A stretch of 64,000 nucleotides of DNA from Congregibacter brevis (GTDB lineage: Bacteria > Pseudomonadota > Gammaproteobacteria > Pseudomonadales > Halieaceae): the NCBI RefSeq assembly GCF_045689245.1, contig NZ_CP136865.1:496001-560000 (forward strand). The letters run 5' to 3'. Of the stretch, positions 43,851 through 53,301 are shown piece by piece. The notes beneath the pieces were generated by a model. That model ran no database searches. It was not told where the DNA came from and saw nothing but the letters and a program-made list of their open reading frames with translations. Position numbers and translations under genes: made by a program. Position 1 is the stretch's first letter; each line of letters starts with the position of its first letter.

Positions 43851-44357
43851 ATGGCAGTCCTCGACATTTTAGAATTTCCTGATCCGCGTCTGCGCACGGT
43901 GGCAAAACCCGTGGAAGTAGTCGACGACGGCTTACGCACGCTTATCGATAACATGATCGAAACCATGTACGAGGCTTCGGGTATTGGCCTTGCTGCGACT
44001 CAAGTCAACGTTCATCAGAGATTATTGGTCCTTGATACTTCCGAGGATCGAGACACGCCCAAGGTTTTTATAAACCCCGAGGTCAGTATTATTGACGAGA
44101 CTCTGGGCAGCTACGACGAGGGCTGTTTGTCAGTACCGGGATTTTACGAAGAAGTGAATCGCCCGCAAAAAATTCGCGTCGATGCCTTAGGTAGAGACGG
44201 CAAGCCCTTTAGCGAAGAGCTGGACGGGCTGCCGGCGATTTGTCTGCAGCACGAGATAGATCATCTTGATGGCAAGCTATTTGTTGACTACATCTCGCCT
44301 TTGAAACGCAATCGCATCCGCAGCAAGCTCGAAAAAGCTCACCGGCTGCGAGCCTGA
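43851..44357 (+). CDS. def: Peptide deformylase
   Basis: This 168-residue metalloenzyme removes the formyl group from nascent proteins. The three motifs are intact: GIGLAATQV, EGCLSVPGFY (metal Cys) and ICLQHEIDHLDGKLF (HExxH metal ligands and catalytic Glu). It heads the def-fmt-rsmB run, with fmt seven bases downstream. A TATACT hexamer at 43816-43821 in the gap shared with the LysM gene may be its -10 element. Confidence 0.97.
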   Translation: MAVLDILEFPDPRLRTVAKPVEVVDDGLRTLIDNMIETMYEASGIGLAATQVNVHQRLLVLDTSEDRDTPKVFINPEVSIIDETLGSYDEGCLSVPGFYEEVNRPQKIRVDALGRDGKPFSEELDGLPAICLQHEIDHLDGKLFVDYISPLKRNRIRSKLEKAHRLRA

Positions 44358-44364
44358 CAACCCC

Positions 44365-45324
44365 GTGTCATCCTTGCGCCTGGCCTTCGCAGGCACCCCA
44401 GATTTTGCCGCGATCCATCTCGAAGCGCTGATCCACTCAAACCATGAGCTGCTTGCGGTACTTACGCAACCCGACAGACCTGCGGGACGAGGTAAGAAGG
44501 ACCGTCCAAGCCCCGTCAAAGTGCTGGCAGAAAGTCATAATCTGACGTTAATGCAGCCTGCAAGTCTTCGCAGTCCTGAAGCCATAACAGCCATCGATGA
44601 ACTTCAACTAGACGCGCTTATCGTCGTGGCCTATGGCTTGATCCTGCCCCAGGCCGTGCTTGATTTGCCGCGCTATGGGTGCCTCAACGTACACGGGTCC
44701 TTGCTCCCCCGATGGCGTGGAGCGGCCCCCATACAACGCGCGATCGAAGCGGGAGATTCTGAAAGCGGCGTGACTATCATGCTCATGGACGCGGGGCTCG
44801 ATACGGGCCCCATGCTGGCAAAAGGACCCTGTCCCATCACTTCGCAAACCAGTAGCGCCGACCTCTACGAAGAACTCGCAGGTATTGGCCCGCCTTTGTT
44901 GTTAAACGTTTTGGAGGATCTACCGGAACAACTTTCTGCTGCCACAATTCAAAACGAGGGCGAGGCCAACTACGCGGCAAAGATCACTAAGGATGAAGCC
45001 CTCATTGATTGGTCCGAACCTGCCGCTGTTATTGCTCGGCGCATACGGGCATTCAAGCCAGCTCCGGGCTGCTATGCCTTTTTAGAAGGTCAGCGTCTGA
45101 AAATTTGGTCGGCCCAGTCCGCCGCCAGCAGCTCGGGCAGTGTGCCAGGCACGATTTTGAGCAGTACAGAGCACGGGATCACCGTGCGTTGTGGAGAGGG
45201 CGCCGTCGTACTCAAAACACTGCAAATGGCGGGATCAAAGGCGATGCAAGCTCAAGACCTGCTCCGCGGCAATAGCGCATTATTTGCGTCGGGAAATCGG
45301 TTTAGTGCCGAAGGGGGCTTGTGA
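44365..45324 (+). CDS. fmt: Methionyl-tRNA formyltransferase
   Basis: This 319-residue enzyme formylates initiator Met-tRNA using 10-formyl-THF. The N-terminal catalytic domain has LRLAFAGTPDFAAIHLEAL and the NVHGSLLPRWRGAAPIQRAI active-site block, with the SGVTIMLMDAGLDTGPML segment following. The C-terminal OB-like domain starts around RIRAFKPAPGCYAFLEG. The start is GTG 44365. It is coupled to rsmB by a four-base overlap. Confidence 0.97.
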   Translation: MSSLRLAFAGTPDFAAIHLEALIHSNHELLAVLTQPDRPAGRGKKDRPSPVKVLAESHNLTLMQPASLRSPEAITAIDELQLDALIVVAYGLILPQAVLDLPRYGCLNVHGSLLPRWRGAAPIQRAIEAGDSESGVTIMLMDAGLDTGPMLAKGPCPITSQTSSADLYEELAGIGPPLLLNVLEDLPEQLSAATIQNEGEANYAAKITKDEALIDWSEPAAVIARRIRAFKPAPGCYAFLEGQRLKIWSAQSAASSSGSVPGTILSSTEHGITVRCGEGAVVLKTLQMAGSKAMQAQDLLRGNSALFASGNRFSAEGGL

Positions 45325-46625
45325 AGCCCGGAGCCGCCGTGCGAGCCCGAGCCGCACAGGTAATCGCTGCTGTAATGCGCGGTGATTCCCTTGACCGCGC
45401 TCTAGAATCACTGGGAGCAGGCCTCCCCGAGCGGGATCAACCTCTCTGCCGTGAGATCTGCTACGGAACTCTCCGCCTGTTTCCCCGTCTGAACGGATTA
45501 CTTGGGCAGCTGCTTCAAAAACCCCTGCGAACAAAAGATCGGGACGTTCATGCGCTAGCGCTGGCTGGCCTTTATCAGCTAACGGAAATGCGCATTCCGC
45601 CCCACGCCGCCGTCAGTGCAACCGTGGATGCCGCGACGATTCTCAAAAAACGTCAACTCTCTGGATTGCTAAATGCTGTGCTGCGGAGGTTTCAGCGAGA
45701 AGAGGCCGATCTACTGGCGGCACTAAGCCCTGCACAAAACGCGGCCCAGGCCGACTGGTTTTGGGACGCCCTAGGTAAGCACTGGCCAGAACAGCGTGAA
45801 GAAATCGCGCAAGCGAACAATACTCACCCCCCTATGACTGTGCGTGTGAATCTTTCTCGCACAGATCGAGATAGTTATCAGCAGCAACTAAACGGTATCG
45901 ACATCAGCTCTCAAAAAGGCGTGATGAGTTCCGCCGCGCTAACCCTTGATCAGCCCACGGACGTGTCCGCGCTACCGGGCTTTATGAATGGCTTATGCAG
46001 CGTTCAGGATGAAGCCGCGCAGATGGCGGCACAGCTGTTAGCGCCAGCGCCCGGTGAACGTATTCTTGACGCCTGCGCTGCACCCGGAGGGAAGAGTGGG
46101 CATATTCTGGAGCAGCAAGGCTCAGAACCCTGTCTCACTGCCACTGATATCAGCGAAGACCGTTTGCGTCGCGTTCAGGAAAACCTGAATCGACTGGGGT
46201 TCAGCGCAAAGCTTTTGTGTGCTGACGGTGCAAAGCCTTCTACAGCACTGAAAGATCAAGGCCCTTTTGACGCCATGCTGCTAGATGTTCCTTGCTCTGC
46301 TACTGGCGTAATCCGTCGGCATCCGGACGTAAAGCTTCTGCGGCGTATAGAGGATGCGGCCGGGTTTGCGCGGCAACAAAACGCAATCCTTGATGGACTT
46401 TGGCCACTCCTCGCACCCGGCGGGCGACTGCTATACGTCACATGTTCCTTGCTGCCGGAAGAAAACAGCGACGTAGTAGCCGCGTTTTTATCAAGGCAGG
46501 CAAATGCTCGCGAAGAGCCTCTCGAACTCGATTCGGCACTCCCATGTACCCACGGAAAGCAGCTGCTGCCCCACGCCAAGGGTGCTGACGGGCTTTATTT
46601 CGCCATGCTTTATAAAGATGTTTAA
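45321..46625 (+). CDS. rsmB: 16S rRNA m5C967 methyltransferase
   Basis: This 434-residue SAM-dependent rRNA methyltransferase has an N-terminal NusB-like RNA-binding domain (residues ~1-140). The Rossmann methyltransferase domain has ILDACAAPGGKSGHILE and the two catalytic-cysteine motifs LLDVPCSATGVIRRHPDVK and LLYVTCSLLPEENSDVV. The GTG start overlaps the fmt stop (GTGA). Confidence 0.96.
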   Translation: MKPGAAVRARAAQVIAAVMRGDSLDRALESLGAGLPERDQPLCREICYGTLRLFPRLNGLLGQLLQKPLRTKDRDVHALALAGLYQLTEMRIPPHAAVSATVDAATILKKRQLSGLLNAVLRRFQREEADLLAALSPAQNAAQADWFWDALGKHWPEQREEIAQANNTHPPMTVRVNLSRTDRDSYQQQLNGIDISSQKGVMSSAALTLDQPTDVSALPGFMNGLCSVQDEAAQMAAQLLAPAPGERILDACAAPGGKSGHILEQQGSEPCLTATDISEDRLRRVQENLNRLGFSAKLLCADGAKPSTALKDQGPFDAMLLDVPCSATGVIRRHPDVKLLRRIEDAAGFARQQNAILDGLWPLLAPGGRLLYVTCSLLPEENSDVVAAFLSRQANAREEPLELDSALPCTHGKQLLPHAKGADGLYFAMLYKDV

Positions 46626-46733
46626 GCGCCATGAGGTCGCACTTTTTGCGCGTAAGATTTCCACTATGAGGCCTGTATTGCGGCAGTTGATTGCAGTACT
46701 GTGCAGCCACTGCAGCGGCAGGATCTTTGCGGC

Positions 46734-48110
46734 ATGAAAATAATTATCCTGGGGGCCGGACAGGTGGGCGGAACGCTCGCAGAACATCTGGCAAACGAAA
46801 AAAACGATATAACCATTGTCGACACCGACGGTGAGCGCCTGCGTGCGCTAAAAGACAGCCTTGATATTGGCACCGTCACCGGCAGCGCTTCGCACCCTGA
46901 CACTCTGCGAGAGGCAGGCGCCAAAGATGCCGAAATGCTGATTGCCGTCACCAACAGCGACGAAATCAACATGATGGCCTGCCAGGTAGCGCATACGTTT
47001 TTCCGCACGCCTCAGAAAATATCCCGGGTGCGCTCTCAAGCTTATCTCGATCATCAGGAACGGCTTTTTTCTGCAGAGAACATACCTGTAGACGTTATCA
47101 TTGGTCCTGAGCAACTCATTACCTCGTCGATCCGCCAACTCATCGTTAATCCCGGCGCTCTACAGGTTCTCGATTTCGCAGAGGGCCGCGTACAGTTGGT
47201 GGCCGTGCGTGCGGTACACGGCGGCCCAATCGTTGGCAAAGAGCTCAGTACGATTCGCGAGCATATGCCAAAGGTAGACACTCGCGTTGCCGCGATCTTT
47301 CGAAGAGATCGGGCTATTTTCCCCAAGGGCGATACAGTGGTGGAAGCCAACGATGAAGTATTCTTTATCGCGGCAAGCAAACACATTCGCCAGGTCACCT
47401 CTGAGCTTCGCCGTGTAGACAAACCTTACAAGCGCATCATGATTGCGGGCGGCGGAAACATCGGCGCTCGACTCGCAAATTCACTGGAAAAAGACTTCTC
47501 AGTAAAAGTGATTGAGTACAGCTACGCGCGATGTCGCGTTCTGTCTGAACAACTCAAACACACCCTCGTTATTGGCGGCAGTGCGGCTGAGCCTGCACTA
47601 CTAGCCGAGGAAAACATTGAACACACCGATGTTTTTTGCGCACTGACCAACAACGATGAATCAAACATCATGATGTCCATGCTCGCCAAGCGCATGGGCG
47701 CAAAGAAGGTGATCACGCTGATCACGAATCCCGCTTATGCAGAACTTGTAGGGGACGAGATCGACATCGCAATCTCACCTCAGGAGATCACCATTGGCAG
47801 TCTGCTGACCTATGTTCGTAAAGGCGATATCAGTGCGGTACATGCGCTTCGCCGAGGAGCGGCGGAAGCCATCGAACTCGTGGCACGGGGCGACGCCTAC
47901 TCCTCAAAAGTCGTTGGACGCCGCATAGAAGAAATACCTCTCCCCGAGAGCGTTACTATCGGTGCTATCGTTCGAGGCGAGCAGGTACTTATCGCGCATC
48001 ACGATTTACTGGTTGAAACTGATGACCATGTCATCCTGTTCTTGGTTGATAAGCACAAAATTCACGCGGTAGAGAAACTCTTCGCCGTAGGTTTTGGCTT
48101 TTTCTCTTAG
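46734..48110 (+). CDS. trkA: Trk potassium uptake NAD-binding subunit TrkA
   Basis: This 458-residue cytoplasmic regulator of the TrkH channel has two tandem RCK modules. Each begins with a nucleotide-binding fold (MKIIILGAGQVGGTLAEHL, and MIAGGGNIGARLANSL near residue 235) followed by a TrkA-C domain. ATG 46734 is the start of the conserved protein; an upstream extension to 46701 is not supported. It lies 108 bases after rsmB and eight before trkH, its functional partner. Confidence 0.97.
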   Translation: MKIIILGAGQVGGTLAEHLANEKNDITIVDTDGERLRALKDSLDIGTVTGSASHPDTLREAGAKDAEMLIAVTNSDEINMMACQVAHTFFRTPQKISRVRSQAYLDHQERLFSAENIPVDVIIGPEQLITSSIRQLIVNPGALQVLDFAEGRVQLVAVRAVHGGPIVGKELSTIREHMPKVDTRVAAIFRRDRAIFPKGDTVVEANDEVFFIAASKHIRQVTSELRRVDKPYKRIMIAGGGNIGARLANSLEKDFSVKVIEYSYARCRVLSEQLKHTLVIGGSAAEPALLAEENIEHTDVFCALTNNDESNIMMSMLAKRMGAKKVITLITNPAYAELVGDEIDIAISPQEITIGSLLTYVRKGDISAVHALRRGAAEAIELVARGDAYSSKVVGRRIEEIPLPESVTIGAIVRGEQVLIAHHDLLVETDDHVILFLVDKHKIHAVEKLFAVGFGFFS

Positions 48111-48118
48111 GCCATCGC

Positions 48119-49567
48119 GTGCACTTCGCCATTAGTTTGCGCATCCTGGGGCTTCTTCTAAGCCTCTTCAGTGTAGCGATGTTGCCGCCGCTGCTCATTG
48201 CTGTTCTTACTGACGATGACACAGTAACGGGCTTTATCTACGCCTTCGCAATCACCCTATTGTCGGGTATTACACTTTGGCTCCCCCTCCGGGGAGTTAA
48301 ACGCGACCTGCAAATCCGCGACGGTTTTCTGATAACCGCATTATTCTGGACCGTACTGGGACTATTTGGGGCCTTGCCTTTTGCACTTACAGAGTCCCTG
48401 AACATGGGTGCCGCCGACGCGATCTTCGAGTCAGTTTCAGGGCTTACTACCACGGGCGCTACTGTGTTGACGGGTCTCGATGACATGCCCGCTTCGATTC
48501 TTCTTTATCGGCAAATGCTCCAGTGGTTAGGTGGTATTGGTATCATCGTCGTAGCGGTCGCTGTGTTACCCATGCTGGGTATTGGTGGCATGCAGTTGTA
48601 TCGCGCAGAGACTCCCGGCCCCAGCAAAGACAGCAAACTCACTCCGCGTATCACGGAAACCGCCAAGGCATTGTTTTCGGTGTATCTTGCGTTGACCGTG
48701 CTGTGTGCCGGGGCCTACAGCCTCGCAGGAATGTCGGGCTTCGACGCGGTTTGTCACGCCTTTGCAACGGTCGCTATCGGTGGATTTAGCACCCACGACG
48801 CTAGCATGGGCTACTTCGACAGCGAAGCTATCTATCTCATCAGCACACTGTTTATGTTGATTTCGGCGCTGAACATCGGGCTGCACTTCACGGCATTTCG
48901 CCGCCGAAGTGCCTCTGGGTATTGGGAAGATTCCGAGGCCAAATTTTTCGCCAGCGCAATGGCTGTCTGCGTCGTCATTACCTGTGCTTACCTCGTGTTC
49001 TCTGAAACACTCAACATTCAAGAAAGCGTCGTACACGGTCTTTTTCAGGCGGTGTCTATCACCACTACCACGGGCTTCGCCACACAGGACTTTTCCCTAT
49101 GGCCCGGCTTTCTACCGATGATGCTCCTGATGTTTTCCTTTATGGGAGGCTGCGTAGGATCTACCGGCGGTGGCATCAAAGCCATGCGTCTGATGCTCAT
49201 TTACAAGCAGGGAATTCGCGAGCTAAAACAGCTTGTGCACCCCCATGCGATTATCCCCTTAAAAGTCGGTAACCGCCGCGTAGAAGCCACGGTAGTTAGT
49301 GCTGTTTGGAGCTTTTTTGCGGTCTATACCTTCGCATTTATCGTGATCATGTTAGTGCTCATGGCCACCGGCCTGGACTTCATTACAGCATTCTCTGCAG
49401 TCGCTGCCGCGCTTAACAACCTGGGTCCGGGACTGGGATCTGTGGCTGCAAACTACGGCGAGGTTAGTGATTTTGCCAAGTCAGTATTGTGCTTTGCGAT
49501 GCTCTTAGGGCGACTCGAAGTGTTTACCTTACTGGTGTTGTTTACGCCGATGTTTTGGCGTAACTGA
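48119..49567 (+). CDS. trkH: Trk potassium transporter membrane subunit TrkH
   Basis: This 482-residue potassium-translocating subunit has four membrane-pore-membrane repeats. The selectivity loops are recognisable as TTTGATVLTGLDDM, ATVAIGGFSTHDASM, TTTTGFATQDFSLWP and ALNNLGPGLG. The start is GTG 48119, eight bases after trkA. Potassium accumulation through TrkAH is expected for a marine bacterium under osmotic stress. No terminator was identified in the 41 bases before the convergent hydrolase gene. Confidence 0.96.
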   Translation: MHFAISLRILGLLLSLFSVAMLPPLLIAVLTDDDTVTGFIYAFAITLLSGITLWLPLRGVKRDLQIRDGFLITALFWTVLGLFGALPFALTESLNMGAADAIFESVSGLTTTGATVLTGLDDMPASILLYRQMLQWLGGIGIIVVAVAVLPMLGIGGMQLYRAETPGPSKDSKLTPRITETAKALFSVYLALTVLCAGAYSLAGMSGFDAVCHAFATVAIGGFSTHDASMGYFDSEAIYLISTLFMLISALNIGLHFTAFRRRSASGYWEDSEAKFFASAMAVCVVITCAYLVFSETLNIQESVVHGLFQAVSITTTTGFATQDFSLWPGFLPMMLLMFSFMGGCVGSTGGGIKAMRLMLIYKQGIRELKQLVHPHAIIPLKVGNRRVEATVVSAVWSFFAVYTFAFIVIMLVLMATGLDFITAFSAVAAALNNLGPGLGSVAANYGEVSDFAKSVLCFAMLLGRLEVFTLLVLFTPMFWRN

Positions 49568-49608
49568 TAATTAGAGGAGCTGCGATTCTTTCAACTAGGC
49601 GCCGACCA

Positions 49609-50409
49609 CTATTTCTTTGGTGCCATGCTGTTAGCTACATTTAGAAGAATATCCGCCACTTCTTCCTTCGAAGGGCTGCTCTCTTGAAGCGGATGGGGAC
49701 CCTCTACCGTTAAAAGCTTCCAGCCCCGCGCCTTCGCGCGCTTGGGGGCTTCTTGCTTTCTCATGTAACCGAAAATTTCAGCAGCTTGTGTAGCAACAAT
49801 AATGGTTCCTGATTGGGGTGCAGAGTTCTTCAAGTCAATACGATCGGTGTAGGTCTTCCACGGATGACTTCTCATGGTTGGCTGCGGGTCTCGCAGCGCG
49901 TCAGCGGCAATCAACCAACCATCACCGTGCTCCTCAACAGACGTTTGCGCTATTGCAGTGACTTCTGGCCCAAAGGCATCAAGGAGGTTTTCACCATGAG
50001 TCAAAGGGACCGTATCGATGTAAACAACATGGGAGACTCTGTCTCCAAGCTTATCGGCAACCCCAGTAATGACGGCACCTCCGTAGCTGTGCGCTACAAG
50101 AATAACGTTTTCAATATCTAACCACTCCACATAGTTCGAAATGTCGTCGATGTGTGTTGATAGACCGACTTGTTTGGATAACAAATGCTCTTTTTCTCCT
50201 AGGCCAGTCAATGATGGGGAGTGCACCTCAAAACCCTGTACGCTCAGCAACTCAGACAATGCATCCCATTGCCCTCCCCACTGAAAAGTGCCATGGACAA
50301 GGACAAAGCTAGGGCGAGTAGAGCTACCGCCTTCCTCGCTCATAGCAATTTGTGACGCTGTTATGGAGATCAGGATTAGAAGTGAACTTAGCGTTGTGCG
50401 TATGCGCAT
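49609..50409 (-). CDS. Exported alpha/beta hydrolase
   Basis: This 266-residue protein has a signal peptide (MRIRTTLSSLLILISITASQIAMS) and an alpha/beta-hydrolase domain. The oxyanion-hole region is SFVLVHGTFQWGGQWD, the nucleophile elbow VILVAHSYGGAV (GxSxG as HSYGG), and the likely catalytic His is in VEGPHPLQESSP. It resembles the EstC/methylesterase-like group; the substrate is unknown. It is monocistronic as far as visible, converging on trkH. Confidence 0.85.
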   Translation of the reverse strand: MRIRTTLSSLLILISITASQIAMSEEGGSSTRPSFVLVHGTFQWGGQWDALSELLSVQGFEVHSPSLTGLGEKEHLLSKQVGLSTHIDDISNYVEWLDIENVILVAHSYGGAVITGVADKLGDRVSHVVYIDTVPLTHGENLLDAFGPEVTAIAQTSVEEHGDGWLIAADALRDPQPTMRSHPWKTYTDRIDLKNSAPQSGTIIVATQAAEIFGYMRKQEAPKRAKARGWKLLTVEGPHPLQESSPSKEEVADILLNVANSMAPKK

Positions 50410-50464
50410 AGATGCCCCCTATGACTCGGTTATTGACTGAAAAAATGCGGTCAAAAAGCCGCCT

Positions 50465-51256
50465 TTAGCCGCGCTTTCCAGTGCCTCGGGATTTACGAAC
50501 CAACTCGTAAGCGGCCTGAATTTCCTGGGACTTTTCTGTGGCAATCTTCAGCATATCCTCGGGCACGCCTCGCGCAGCCAACTTATCCGGGTGATGCTGG
50601 CTCATGAGTTTTCGATAAGCGCGTTTCACTTCGCTGTCGCTTGCCTCCTCACTTACCCCTAACGCAGCGTAAGCATCGGAAATGGTAGGTGCAGACGGGT
50701 GACCCGGCTGCTCATGAAACTGTTCCTGCGCTGTCGCCATACGCAAGAGCTCCTCGACGATCTCATCGCTGTAGCCCAGAAGGTTTCCGATCTGCCGGAG
50801 TGCGGAACGTTCACCGCTGTGTAACTGGTTGTCAGCAAGCGCCAGAGTTACAAGAAACATCATCAGCGTTTGCTTTAGCGCTGGGTGTGCTCCGCCCGCT
50901 AGCAAGTAATTCTGGATAGTAGCCTCTACAGAAAAGTCCTTATCACCCCCTTCCTTGAATAACAAAATGGCGTCGTGGCGCTGATCATCTGACAAACCCA
51001 GTTGACGAAATATTGCTTCCGTATGGGCCACTTCATCTTCGGAGATACGACCGTCAGATTTCGCCACGTGACCCATGAGCAAAAAAGTACTGCGAAAAAA
51101 GTGCTCTCTGACTTTTTCGAGATCGGCGGTACCCATTCCCAATACACCGGCCAAACCTCGATCAAACAGGTGGCCGAGCACAACGCCAAAGATGAGCCCA
51201 GGGAAACCCGCAACCAGTAATCCCAGAATGCCCGCAAGCAACTTGCCAAAAAACAT
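50465..51256 (-). CDS. djlA: DjlA-type membrane J-domain co-chaperone
   Basis: This co-chaperone is about 263 residues and membrane-anchored. One N-terminal helix (KLLAGILGLLVAGFPGLIFGVVLGHLF) carries the glycine pattern typical of DjlA dimerisation helices. A TerB-like domain spans residues ~55-170 and includes VAKSDGRISEDEVAHTEAIF. A C-terminal J domain has the HPD motif (YRKLMSQHHPDKLAA). ATG 51256 has GGAG at correct distance; a longer open frame upstream overlaps the acyltransferase gene and is not used. Confidence 0.93.
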   Translation of the reverse strand: MFFGKLLAGILGLLVAGFPGLIFGVVLGHLFDRGLAGVLGMGTADLEKVREHFFRSTFLLMGHVAKSDGRISEDEVAHTEAIFRQLGLSDDQRHDAILLFKEGGDKDFSVEATIQNYLLAGGAHPALKQTLMMFLVTLALADNQLHSGERSALRQIGNLLGYSDEIVEELLRMATAQEQFHEQPGHPSAPTISDAYAALGVSEEASDSEVKRAYRKLMSQHHPDKLAARGVPEDMLKIATEKSQEIQAAYELVRKSRGTGKRG

Positions 51257-51299
51257 CACTAACTCCGATTGGAAAAAAGAAGAAAAAACAGAAGGTTGT

Positions 51300-52202
51300 T
51301 CAATTGGACTCGGGTCGCCAGTCCGGGGCGTAATAATCCACACTTCCACGGGGCCTAACCCGAAAGCGCTTGTACTCCCACTGGTACTGCGCGGGTGACA
51401 TCCGTACACAGCGTTCAACCCCATCATTCAGTGCTTTCAGCGAGGTTTGCATATCCTTGCTGTAAATACCTTCGTCAGCAGGTAAGTAATGTAACCGGTA
51501 GCCACCGGGAATACGCTCCGCAAAACCAAAGAACGCCTGTGCGCCGCTTTTGCCCAACAGCTTACTAGCCAAGGTCATCGTAAACGTCGGCACCTCCATA
51601 AAGAGGCTGTTCTCTCCAGACTCTACTACGGGCGGAACTTGATCTGGCAAAATCCCAGCAATGCCACCCTTTTTCAAAGACTTCACGAGCTTAGCAAGTC
51701 CGCGGGCATCTGTAGGAACCAAAACCGAGCCCGAGCGCTGCCTGGCGGTACGCACCATGTCGTCGAGTTGCTGCATATGGGGAGGCTCATAGAGCGCTAC
51801 TGACTCACCCATTTCTGAAATATGCAGGCCAACAATCTCCCAATTACCAAGGTGCGGCCCCAGCATCATCACCCCTCGACCCTCTGCAAGAGCGGCACGA
51901 ACAGCGTCATCTCCCACGATCTCAAGGATGTGGCCTCGAATCTGATCCCAGGGACGGTTCCAGACATAACCCATCTCGACAGCCAGCTCACCCGTAGATT
52001 GCAGGGAACGGCGAGCCAATGATTCCTGCTCTTCCTCCGAGAGCTCTGGAAAGGCCAAGCCTACGTTCCGCTCGGTCACCCTCCGTGGAGAGCCGCCCAC
52101 CCACCAGGCAACGCGACCTAAGGCACGTCCCAAAGCACGACACACTCCCAAGGGAAGCAAGGATGATGACCACAATAAAAATGTAATGAGACGACTTTTC
52201 AC
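51300..52202 (-). CDS. LpxL/HtrB-type lipid A acyltransferase
   Basis: This inner-membrane acyltransferase is about 300 residues and adds a secondary acyl chain to lipid A. A hydrophobic N-terminus (ITFLLWSSSLLPLGVC) precedes the catalytic HxxxxE motif in MLGPHLGNWEIVG. The conserved GIAGILPDQVP block and the C-terminal YQWEYKRFRVRP are also present. The GTG at 52202 is preferred for its AGGG site and family length; an upstream in-frame ATG at 52250 would add 16 residues. LpxL and LpxM types cannot be separated with certainty here. Confidence 0.9.
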   Translation of the reverse strand: MKSRLITFLLWSSSLLPLGVCRALGRALGRVAWWVGGSPRRVTERNVGLAFPELSEEEQESLARRSLQSTGELAVEMGYVWNRPWDQIRGHILEIVGDDAVRAALAEGRGVMMLGPHLGNWEIVGLHISEMGESVALYEPPHMQQLDDMVRTARQRSGSVLVPTDARGLAKLVKSLKKGGIAGILPDQVPPVVESGENSLFMEVPTFTMTLASKLLGKSGAQAFFGFAERIPGGYRLHYLPADEGIYSKDMQTSLKALNDGVERCVRMSPAQYQWEYKRFRVRPRGSVDYYAPDWRPESN

Positions 52203-52341
52203 GTATCCCTGTTTCGATATCGTTGTCACGCAGTGGTAATAAAAGCGCACAAATTGCGCGTTAGTTGTGTAACGACTGCGTATTGTGCCGCTGTTACTGA
52301 CGGTATACTACGGTCCTTTTGCACCTCGCACAGGATTCCGC

Positions 52342-53301
52342 GTGAGCCAGTATCTCGACCCAGCACAAGACCCCATCAGTTTTCAGGAACTTATACTTAA
52401 GTTGCAGCAATTCTGGGGTGAAAAAGGATGTCTCATTCTCCAGCCGTTAGACATGGAAGTAGGGGCAGGGACATTTCACCCAGCAACATTTCTCCGCTCT
52501 TTGGGACCCGAGAGTTGGAACGCGGCCTATGTGCAGCCAAGCCGTCGTCCCACAGATGGGCGCTACGGAGAAAACCCCAATCGTCTGCAGCACTATTATC
52601 AGTTTCAGGTGGCTATGAAGCCCTCACCTCCCGAGTTTCAGGAGCTGTACATACAGTCTTTGCAGGCTTTAGGTATCGACACACTCACTCACGACGTCCG
52701 TTTTGTCGAAGACAACTGGGAATCACCGACCCTGGGCGCATGGGGACTGGGTTGGGAAGTGTGGCTCAATGGCATGGAAGTGTCCCAATTCACCTATTTT
52801 CAGCAAGCGGGAGGGATTGAGTGCTATCCCGTAACCGGAGAGATCACCTACGGTCTTGAGCGTATCGCCATGTATCTGCAGGGCGTCGATAGTGTCTATG
52901 ACTTGCTTTGGACTCGAAGTCCCCAGGGCCCCGTGCTCTATGGCGACGTGTTTCACCAAAACGAAGTAGAGATGTCGCGATACAACTTTGAAGAAGCAGA
53001 TGTCGACTTCCTGTTTTCACAGTTCGATCACTGCGAAAAAGAGGCAAAACGCCTAACCGACCTTGAGCTACCGCTTCCGGCCTATGAAATGGTTATGAAC
53101 GCCTCGCACACCTTCAACTTGTTAGATGCACGTCATGCGATATCGGTGACAGAGCGACAGCGCTACATTTTGCGTGTTCGAACCCTGGCGCGAAACGTTG
53201 CTCAGGCATATTTCAATGCCCGAGCAGCTCTTGGGTTTCCTATGGCGGAACCCGGGATTCGTGACGAGGTGCTTGCTCAGCTAAAGGAGGCTGCGGCATG
53301 A
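52342..53301 (+). CDS. glyQ: Glycyl-tRNA synthetase alpha subunit
   Basis: This 319-residue catalytic subunit of the tetrameric bacterial glycyl-tRNA synthetase has the block ISFQELILKLQQFWGEKGCLILQPLDMEVGAGTFHPATFLR at the N-terminus. Motif regions include RPTDGRYGENPNRLQHYYQFQVAMKPSP and ECYPVTGEITYGLERIAMYLQG. The start is GTG 52342, with AGGA in front; an upstream in-frame GTG at 52285 would add an unrelated segment. The end overlaps glyS by four bases. Confidence 0.96.
   Translation: MSQYLDPAQDPISFQELILKLQQFWGEKGCLILQPLDMEVGAGTFHPATFLRSLGPESWNAAYVQPSRRPTDGRYGENPNRLQHYYQFQVAMKPSPPEFQELYIQSLQALGIDTLTHDVRFVEDNWESPTLGAWGLGWEVWLNGMEVSQFTYFQQAGGIECYPVTGEITYGLERIAMYLQGVDSVYDLLWTRSPQGPVLYGDVFHQNEVEMSRYNFEEADVDFLFSQFDHCEKEAKRLTDLELPLPAYEMVMNASHTFNLLDARHAISVTERQRYILRVRTLARNVAQAYFNARAALGFPMAEPGIRDEVLAQLKEAAA

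Noticed and set aside
51257..51427. 57-residue N-terminal extension of DjlA
   Set aside because: It overlaps the acyltransferase gene on the same strand; ATG 51256 has a well-placed GGAG and starts the membrane helix.
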